Assembly (NCBI GenBank): GCA_963540705.1
Contig: CAUTQX010000038.1
Span: 1-6,379, forward strand
Direction of reading: 5' to 3'
DNA from: Nanosynbacter sp963540705
Lineage (GTDB): Bacteria; Patescibacteriota; Saccharimonadia; Saccharimonadales; Saccharimonadaceae
DNA: 6,379 nt
The position numbers and the translations under genes were made by a program. Below are positions 1 to 5,197 of the stretch, one piece after another. The number at the start of each line of letters is the position of its first letter. Position 1 is the stretch's first letter. The notes under the pieces were generated by a model that was not told the DNA's origin, did not search any database, and worked only from the letters and a program-made list of their open reading frames with translations.

Positions 1-120
1 AGTTTCGTCTTAATCTTCTTACATCTGCTTGTCAAGGTACGCTTTCGGACAAGGAATAAATCTCAACTTGTCAACAAAAGCTAATGTTATTTATATCACG
101 CGATAATATTTAAGTCAAGT
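1..120. other. Left-edge intergenic stretch, no supportable gene
   Basis: No gene could be supported here. On the plus strand one frame stays open from the window edge to a TAA at 82-84 and another to a TAA at 57-59, so the tail of a gene converging on glgB is possible, but neither short translation resembles a known protein end. The octamer CTTGTCAA occurs twice (28-35 and 67-74), and CTTGTC at 28-33 can pair with GACAAG at 48-53 across a 14-nt loop. There is no T-tract after that pairing, so I do not call it a terminator. Read on the minus strand the octamer is TTGACAAG, which contains a consensus -35 hexamer, but no convincing -10 follows at the right spacing. Confidence 0.4.
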
Positions 121-2088
121 TTAATCAACTTTCCGTAAAATAATGCCCGTTCTGGCTGGCAAGTAAACTTTAAGATTGTGGCTATTATCAGCCGGGGAAG
201 TGAAAAATCGGGAATTATGGTCTATTCGTTCCTGTCCACCGAAATTCTTATCGTCGCTACTTAATGCCAATTTATAAGAGCCAGCTTCTGCGGGTACCGC
301 GTAATCTGAGTGGGATTTGTCTGGCGAAAAATTGATAACAAATAAAAAGTCACCGTGCATAAAACTTGCCATGTGATCAGATTGGCGAACCGTCAAATGG
401 TGAACATTAGGATTATCAATTTGCCTAATAATCTTCATTAGTGCCGCGTCAAAATCTCCCAGCCATTGATATTTTAAGAAGCCGTTGTCGCGCAAATTCC
501 ATTGCCGACGAGCGTGCTTAAACGACCAATTATTACCTTCGCGCGGAAAATCAATCCATTCCGGATGCCCGAATTCATTGCCCATAAAATTCAAATAACC
601 TCCACCATGCAGCCCAGCTGTCATTAGACGAATCAGTTTATGTAGGGCTATTCCACGTTCAGTCTTAAGATCTGGATCAATTTTATCCATGTGCCAATAC
701 ATATTTTTATCAATCAATCGGAAAATCAGCGTTTTATCACCGACGAGCGCTTGGTCGTGACTTTCGGCGTAATTAATGACTTTTTCCTCTGGGCGATGCG
801 AACTTAAAGTGTAAGCTAATTGCCCCAAATCCCAATTTTCATCACTTTTTTCTTTCAGAGTTTTTATCCATAAATCTGGCGCACCCATTTGTAATCGGTA
901 ATCGAACCCTAGACCGCCACTTTCCGTTGGCGCCGCCAGCCCAGGAAAGCCGCTCATTTCTTCCGCAATGGTCGTGGCGTCAGGGCGAACGGCGTGAATG
1001 GTTTCATTTGCCAGCCGTAAATAAGCGAGCGCGTCTTTGTCGACATTATCGCGGAAATAATCATCATAACTAGTGAAACTTTTTCCGAGCCCGTGATCGT
1101 GGTAAATCATACTAGTTACACCATCAAACCTGAATCCGTCAACGTGATATTCATCTAGCCACCAGCGGCAATTGCTTGCCAAAAAATGCAAAACTTCCGG
1201 TTTGCCGTAATCGAATAATCGCGAATCCCATTCTGGATGATTTGTTGGCTTGAAATATTGTGTCGGATCGCCAGCAAAATTGCCCAAACCTTCGACTTCG
1301 TTTTTGGCGGCGTGGGCGTGAACGAGGTCAATGATGACGCGCAGTCCCATTCCGTGCGCCGTGTCGACTAATTTCTTAAAATCGTCGGGCGTGCCAAATC
1401 TTGACGAAACCGCGAAAAAGTTGCTGACGTGATAACCGAAACTGCCGTAATATGGATGCTCGGCGATTGCCATAAGTTGAATGGTGTTATAGCCAGATTC
1501 TTTGATTCGTGGCAAAACATCCGTGGTGAATTCGCTGAAGCTGGCGACTTTTTCCTGTTGACTGCTCATACCAACGTGCGCTTCGTAAATCAGGGGAACT
1601 TTTGGCTTGGGCGGGGTTTTATATTGCCAATTGTAAGGAGTTTTTGGCGACCACACGACCGCGGAAAAATCGACAGAATTTTCGTCTTGGATAACGTAAT
1701 TCGCATACGACGGCAGACGCCAGCCATCGCCACCAGACCAATAGACACGCAATTTATATTTCTGTCCGTGGCGAAGTGAATTTTTAGGAAGATTTACGCT
1801 CCATTCGCCGTTTTTATTACGATTTAAAGAGAATTCTTCGCGCTCTTTCCAATCTGAAAAATCGCCAATTAAAAATATCCGAGTCGCATTCGGCGCCCAT
1901 TCGCGAAATGTCCAGCCAGTATCCGTTTTATGAAGTCCGAAATGTAAAAAACCCATCGCGAATTCGGCTGGCGTCTTGCCGCTTAAAACCGTTTTCAGCT
2001 TCGAAGAAATGTACTTCTCGCGCGCCTGAATTGTGGATTTGTGCGGCGCCAGCCATTGATCCAAATCGACAAGGGTTTTATTGCTCAT
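121..2088 (-). CDS. glgB: 1,4-alpha-glucan branching enzyme, GH13_8 (eukaryote-like) type
   Basis: This enzyme cuts an alpha-1,4-glucan chain and reattaches the piece as an alpha-1,6 branch, in the cytoplasm, during glycogen-like polymer synthesis. Numbering from an upstream ATG at 2106 (661 residues), an N-terminal helix (LVDLDQWLAPH) precedes a CBM48-like domain at about 60-150 (FREWAPNATRIFLIGDFSDW). The GH13 barrel follows: DLVHAHA (D260, H265), GFRFDG with nucleophile D328, TIAEEMSG with acid/base E382, and YAESHDQALVGDKT with the third acidic residue D451. FMGNEFGHPEWIDFP at 507-521 and a C-terminal beta domain ending in GIILRKVD complete it. These motifs match eukaryotic glycogen/starch branching enzymes rather than the E. 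coli GlgB (GH13_9) type. I choose the ATG at 2088 (655 residues) because a -10 box ends 6 nt before it and overlaps the extra N-terminal codons; the 2106 start has no ribosome site. All catalytic residues are present. No other glycogen gene is in the window. The enzyme call is near certain, the exact start is not. Confidence 0.95.
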   Translation of the reverse strand: MSNKTLVDLDQWLAPHKSTIQAREKYISSKLKTVLSGKTPAEFAMGFLHFGLHKTDTGWTFREWAPNATRIFLIGDFSDWKEREEFSLNRNKNGEWSVNLPKNSLRHGQKYKLRVYWSGGDGWRLPSYANYVIQDENSVDFSAVVWSPKTPYNWQYKTPPKPKVPLIYEAHVGMSSQQEKVASFSEFTTDVLPRIKESGYNTIQLMAIAEHPYYGSFGYHVSNFFAVSSRFGTPDDFKKLVDTAHGMGLRVIIDLVHAHAAKNEVEGLGNFAGDPTQYFKPTNHPEWDSRLFDYGKPEVLHFLASNCRWWLDEYHVDGFRFDGVTSMIYHDHGLGKSFTSYDDYFRDNVDKDALAYLRLANETIHAVRPDATTIAEEMSGFPGLAAPTESGGLGFDYRLQMGAPDLWIKTLKEKSDENWDLGQLAYTLSSHRPEEKVINYAESHDQALVGDKTLIFRLIDKNMYWHMDKIDPDLKTERGIALHKLIRLMTAGLHGGGYLNFMGNEFGHPEWIDFPREGNNWSFKHARRQWNLRDNGFLKYQWLGDFDAALMKIIRQIDNPNVHHLTVRQSDHMASFMHGDFLFVINFSPDKSHSDYAVPAEAGSYKLALSSDDKNFGGQERIDHNSRFFTSPADNSHNLKVYLPARTGIILRKVD

Positions 2089-2094
2089 GTTTCT

Positions 2095-2100
2095 AGTATA
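2095..2100 (-). promoter_or_regulatory. Putative -10 box of glgB, giving a leaderless transcript
   Basis: Read on the minus strand the hexamer is TATACT, five of six matches to TATAAT. It is followed by six bases (AGAAAC) and then the ATG at 2088, so initiation at the usual distance would fall on or next to the A of that start codon. No purine-rich ribosome site precedes either candidate start. I found no good -35 at 16-19 bp spacing (AGCATA at 17 bp), so the assignment rests on the -10 and its position alone. Confidence 0.45.
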
Positions 2101-2122
2101 CAGCATACGGAAGGGGCTATGC

Positions 2123-2150
2123 TTGTAAATATCGATTAAAGTTGTATAAT
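2123..2150 (+). promoter_or_regulatory. Putative promoter of the 564-residue unknown gene
   Basis: A perfect TATAAT lies at 2145-2150 and TTGTAA (four of six matches to TTGACA) at 2123-2128, spaced 16 bp. Transcription would start near 2157, about 3-4 nt before the ATG at 2161, with no Shine-Dalgarno sequence between. The promoter shares a gap of 72 bp or less with the divergent glgB promoter, so the two polymerase sites lie close together and may interfere with each other. Confidence 0.6.
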
Positions 2151-2160
2151 ATATAGCAAT

Positions 2161-3855
2161 ATGGAGCGCTCAAAGTCTGATATGGAACCTAATTCTTCTA
2201 AGTTGTTCTCTGATGAAGACTGGAAGCGAATTGCTGGTGCGAATTTATTGCTCGACGGGGAAAACGACGAGATTGCAATCGCTGAGATAGAACAAGCTGC
2301 GCACGCTGGTGATATTGAGGGCGAGAAGGTTAGAGTTGTTGGATATAGTCAATCTGAAGAGGACGATTCGTATCGTCTGCGGCCAGTTGAGGGTGTAGCG
2401 GATTTGATATCTCCCATGGAAATTGATCCTGATTCAGCGCCGTTTGCGACTTACACCAAAGAGATGGCTGCTTTGTGTGTGCGAACTTCACAGAAAGACT
2501 ATTATTTTCCGCTTGATAAGCAGGCAATTGTATCAATAGAGTTATTGCCGGACGATAGCGGCGTTCCTCGGTGTGTGCGTAAATTACGCCACTATGCTGA
2601 CAAAATTGAAGAAGTTGCTGATATCGGTGACATTCAAGATGCGGAGTCGAGGCGGCTTTTGATAGATGAGATGAATGATGTTTTGAATGAGATTCCATAT
2701 GATGGCGGAATTCAAGTGAAATGTCAGGCGTATAAGGTTAAAATTGACGACAGGGAAAATAATATAGAAGACGCTAATTCTGCGGTTTTATATGGATGGT
2801 TGCCGAGTTTTGTGTGGCGCGATGATCGCCCTGTGTTGGAAATGTTTGATATTAAAAATCGATTTACGACTTTTTGTGTAGATATGAAAGATGTGCTTGA
2901 TATGGAGCCAATCGATAAAGATGAGATCGGAGCCTCTATTGATTTATTTGAAACGGTTTTTAATGACGATTTTCAGGAGACCGCTTGGCAGCTAGCGACG
3001 GATCTTTCTTACGTTGACGAGTCGGAGTTTGATGAAGTGTCAAGAGAATATGCCCAAACATTAAACGACCAGTTGTCTGAGTTCTCTGCAACAAAACTTT
3101 ATGGTATTAGCACCGTTGGTTTTACCGGTTTTGCGTTGGCTCCTGACACTACGAAAAATAATGAATTACAATATGAATTTATGGATATTTCTGGGGCGTG
3201 TATTGATGGGATGGGTTTTGTTAGCTGTCGTGATAAATTTTATGCGACGCTTGAAGCGACGATAGATGGTGAGTCTGGAGACTTTTCGAAGAAGGTTTAT
3301 GTGATACCCGACAGAGATAAGATTATTCGCTTGGAGGGATTTGATGGTGAAGCTGAAGAGCTTAAAATGGCGGTAAATGAACTTCATAAAATTGCAAATT
3401 TTGCAAGTGAAGTAGTTAATGATGAGTATTTCTATAAATTGCCTCTTGATGAGCAGCTTGATGTATTGAGTCAGTATGAATGCGCCGCTCGTAATGTAAT
3501 CCAGGATATTAGCAGAGTGCGGGAATTTAAGGGCGAATGTGTAGTTTCGGCATACCGATGCTTGCCTGGCGATTTACTGAATGCTGTTTCGTGGAATGAT
3601 GTTCCGCTAGAAGAAGTGAATAGCCGTGAATATGTTGAAGAATTTGCGCTGCGTGCGGATAATTTGGTGATATGGAATCCAGAAATTAACGATAGGCCAG
3701 ATATTGACGGTCGAATATTAAGCGTGTCGGAATTGCCGCTTAGTCGCGGCGAGCCTGTGCTAATAGTTAATAACGCGGAAGAGAATAAATATTACTTGGT
3801 ACGATGTAGCGATGTGATTAGTTTGTCGCGAAACGATCCGTCGACCATTTCGTGA
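2161..3855 (+). CDS. Uncharacterised acidic protein with apparent internal repeats
   Basis: I do not recognise this 564-residue protein. It has no signal peptide, membrane segment or familiar catalytic motif, so it is probably cytoplasmic and soluble. By hand count it has about 118 Asp/Glu against about 56 Lys/Arg, so it is strongly acidic. It appears to be built of diverged copies of one unit. An opening strand recurs near residues 54 (GEKVRVVGYS), 183 (GIQVKCQAYK), 312 (KLYGISTVGF) and 458 (GECVVSAYRC). A second strand pair recurs at 114-127, 235-249, 379-392 and 544-556, of form aromatic-x-V, a few residues, D, then I/V-x-x-L/M/I-E. Acidic helical stretches lie between (about 140-175, 255-310, 395-455). 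It starts at the first ATG after the promoter; a second ATG at codon 8 also lacks a ribosome site. It ends in TGA 16 bp before tgt. A scaffold, chaperone-like or binding role is possible, but no function is claimed. Confidence 0.85.
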   Translation: MERSKSDMEPNSSKLFSDEDWKRIAGANLLLDGENDEIAIAEIEQAAHAGDIEGEKVRVVGYSQSEEDDSYRLRPVEGVADLISPMEIDPDSAPFATYTKEMAALCVRTSQKDYYFPLDKQAIVSIELLPDDSGVPRCVRKLRHYADKIEEVADIGDIQDAESRRLLIDEMNDVLNEIPYDGGIQVKCQAYKVKIDDRENNIEDANSAVLYGWLPSFVWRDDRPVLEMFDIKNRFTTFCVDMKDVLDMEPIDKDEIGASIDLFETVFNDDFQETAWQLATDLSYVDESEFDEVSREYAQTLNDQLSEFSATKLYGISTVGFTGFALAPDTTKNNELQYEFMDISGACIDGMGFVSCRDKFYATLEATIDGESGDFSKKVYVIPDRDKIIRLEGFDGEAEELKMAVNELHKIANFASEVVNDEYFYKLPLDEQLDVLSQYECAARNVIQDISRVREFKGECVVSAYRCLPGDLLNAVSWNDVPLEEVNSREYVEEFALRADNLVIWNPEINDRPDIDGRILSVSELPLSRGEPVLIVNNAEENKYYLVRCSDVISLSRNDPSTIS

Positions 3856-3861
3856 TATAAT
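3853..3861 (+). promoter_or_regulatory. Putative extended -10 promoter of tgt, overlapping the upstream stop codon
   Basis: TGATATAAT is a perfect extended -10 element (TG, one base, TATAAT). Its TGA is also the stop codon of the preceding gene. Transcription would begin about 3867-3869, only 3-5 nt before the tgt ATG at 3872, and the 16-bp gap contains no Shine-Dalgarno motif. No -35 is present at normal spacing (ACGATC at 17 bp; TTGTCG at 3823-3828 is too distant), which is tolerated by extended -10 promoters. Confidence 0.6.
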
Positions 3862-3871
3862 CAAACAGATT

Positions 3872-5083
3872 ATGCAGGAAAAACCTTTTTCTTTTGAAAT
3901 AACCTCACGATTTAATGACACTCTGGCGCGTACCGGAATTATTCACACGCCACACGGAGATATTAAAACGCCGGCGTTTATTGTGGTGGGGACTAAGGCT
4001 AATGTTAAGGCGATGGTCCCAGAGATGGTGAAGGACGTTGGTGCGCAGGCGGTGCTGGCGAACGCTTATCATTTATATCTGCAGCCGGGGCATGAGTTGA
4101 TTGAAAAGGCTGGATATCTTGGTAAATTTATGCACTGGGATGGTCCGACTTTTACGGATAGTGGCGGGTTTCAGGTGCTGAGTTTGGGTTCTGGTTTTAA
4201 GAAAGTTTTGGCAATGAGTACTGATGTTGATGAAGAAATTGCGATTGCTAAAAAATCGTCGCGCCATGCTTGGGTGGATGAAAACGGTGTGATGTTTAAG
4301 TCGCATTTAGACGGGTCTTATCATAAATTCACGCCAGAGTTGTCGATGCAAATTCAGGCTGGAATTGGCGCTGACATTACTTTTGCGTTTGATGAATTGA
4401 CCTCTTTGATTGATCCGTATGAATATCAAGTTGAGGCACTGGCCAGGACGCATGCTTGGGCGGAAAGAAGTTTGGCGGAAGTCAAGCGCCTAAGGGCGGC
4501 TCGTCCAGATAAGCCGTATCAAGCTTTATTTGGCGTTTTGCAGGGCGCGAATTACGAGGATTTACGAAAGCAAACTGCCGAGTTTTTGGGCGCGATGGAT
4601 TTTGATGGCTATGGAATTGGTGGCGCTTTGGAAAAGGAAACGATGGCTCAGACGATTCAGTGGGTCAATCAAATTCTGCCCGAAAATAAACCGCGACATT
4701 TGTTGGGGATTTCTGAACCTGATGATATTTTTGCGGCGATTGAGCAGGGAATTGACACCTTTGACTGCGTGAGTCCGACGCGTGTAGCTAGGAATGGCGC
4801 TGCGTATACGCCGTTTGGTCGGGTCAATGTGCGCGGTCAGAAATACCGCGAGATGTTTGCACCGATTATGGACGATTGCGATTGTTATACTTGCAAGAAT
4901 TACACGGCGGCTTATCTTTGTCATCTTCTGCACGCCCGCGAGTCGTTGGCTGGAACGTTGTTGTCAATCCACAACGAGCGATTTATCGTCAAGTTGGTTG
5001 ACGACATTCGCGCCAGCTTGGAGGATGGGACTTTTTACGAGTTTCGCGATTCGTTCCTGGCGAAGTATTATAGTAAGAAATAG
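3872..5083 (+). CDS. tgt: tRNA-guanine transglycosylase (Tgt), long-loop variant
   Basis: Tgt swaps the guanine at wobble position 34 of GUN-anticodon tRNAs (Asp, Asn, His, Tyr) for a 7-deazaguanine base, in bacteria usually preQ1, on the way to queuosine. In this 403-residue protein TDSGGFQ carries general base/acid D96, and FDCVSPTR carries the nucleophile D298. The zinc site is intact: C336, C338, C341 in CDCYTC and H367, with the expected 25 residues between the last two. FGVLQG supplies Q224, and D174 the base-recognising Asp. Two things differ from E. coli Tgt (375 residues). There is an insertion of about 25 residues at 107-134, after FQVLSLG. The pocket loop usually written GGLAVGE reads GGALEKE (250-256), and FDEC is FDEL. 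The base accepted could therefore differ from preQ1, for example a salvaged base; this is inference. No queuosine synthesis gene is in the window. The gene is probably read from its own promoter and translated without a leader. Confidence 0.96.
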   Translation: MQEKPFSFEITSRFNDTLARTGIIHTPHGDIKTPAFIVVGTKANVKAMVPEMVKDVGAQAVLANAYHLYLQPGHELIEKAGYLGKFMHWDGPTFTDSGGFQVLSLGSGFKKVLAMSTDVDEEIAIAKKSSRHAWVDENGVMFKSHLDGSYHKFTPELSMQIQAGIGADITFAFDELTSLIDPYEYQVEALARTHAWAERSLAEVKRLRAARPDKPYQALFGVLQGANYEDLRKQTAEFLGAMDFDGYGIGGALEKETMAQTIQWVNQILPENKPRHLLGISEPDDIFAAIEQGIDTFDCVSPTRVARNGAAYTPFGRVNVRGQKYREMFAPIMDDCDCYTCKNYTAAYLCHLLHARESLAGTLLSIHNERFIVKLVDDIRASLEDGTFYEFRDSFLAKYYSKK

Positions 5084-5087
5084 GCTA

Positions 5088-5116
5088 TTTACAACTGATT
5101 GGAAAATCGTTATAAT
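5088..5116 (+). promoter_or_regulatory. Strong sigma-70-type promoter of tuf
   Basis: TTTACA at 5088-5093 (five of six) and TATAAT at 5111-5116 (six of six) are separated by exactly 17 bp, the best-formed promoter in the window. It begins 4 nt after the tgt stop codon. The expected transcription start is near 5123, giving a leader of about 75 nt, in contrast to the leaderless arrangement of the other three genes. No terminator for tgt lies between, so read-through into tuf is also possible. Confidence 0.8.
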
Positions 5117-5144
5117 TAAACTCATACGCCGTGAGGTCTTTTTT

Positions 5145-5177
5145 ATGGACTGTACCCGCGTGAAAAATAATAACTAA
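5145..5177 (+). CDS. Possible 10-residue upstream peptide in the tuf leader
   Basis: A short frame, ATG to TAA, encodes MDCTRVKNNN inside the predicted tuf leader. GAGGT at 5133-5137, with 7 nt to the ATG, is a good match to the anti-Shine-Dalgarno sequence, which is why I list it. Its stop lies 20 nt before the tuf start and just before the tuf ribosome site, so coupling or reinitiation is conceivable. A frame this short arises easily by chance, and the sequence shows no repeated codon of the kind used in attenuation peptides. Confidence 0.25.
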   Translation: MDCTRVKNNN

Positions 5178-5180
5178 ATT

Positions 5181-5186
5181 AAGGAG
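5181..5186 (+). promoter_or_regulatory. Shine-Dalgarno site of tuf
   Basis: AAGGAG lies 11 nt before the ATG at 5198, slightly longer than the optimum but clear. It fixes the tuf start and is the only strong ribosome site next to a main gene in this window. Confidence 0.85.
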
Positions 5187-5197
5187 AACTTCTACAA

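Noticed and set aside
1..84. Plus-strand open frames ending at 59 or 84 as the tail of a gene
   Set aside because: Both are under 30 codons, start outside the window and resemble nothing known. Chance openness is as likely.
91..110. AT-rich near-palindrome after the glgB stop as a terminator
   Set aside because: The two halves do not pair well enough (several mismatches around CGCG), and no T-run follows on the minus strand.
1429..1779. 116-codon plus-strand frame opposite glgB
   Set aside because: It lies wholly inside the conserved catalytic region of glgB on the other strand, has no promoter or ribosome site, and its translation looks like an antisense shadow.
2330..2698. 122-codon minus-strand frame opposite the unknown gene
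   Set aside because: Its Gln/His/Ser-rich translation is typical of antisense reading. The plus-strand gene is much longer and has a promoter at its start.
4562..4933. 123-codon minus-strand frame opposite tgt
   Set aside because: It overlaps the nucleophile and zinc-site region of tgt, which is under strong family constraint, and shows no recognisable domain.
5131..5150. T-tract TCTTTTTTAT as a rho-independent terminator or attenuator
   Set aside because: No stable GC-rich stem precedes the T-tract. The best pairing (GGTC with GACT) is 4 bp with a wobble.
4794..5177. 127-codon plus-strand frame running from inside tgt into the tuf leader
   Set aside because: Most of it is an out-of-frame reading of tgt. 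Only its last 10 codons, starting at the ATG at 5145, have a plausible ribosome site, and those are listed separately.
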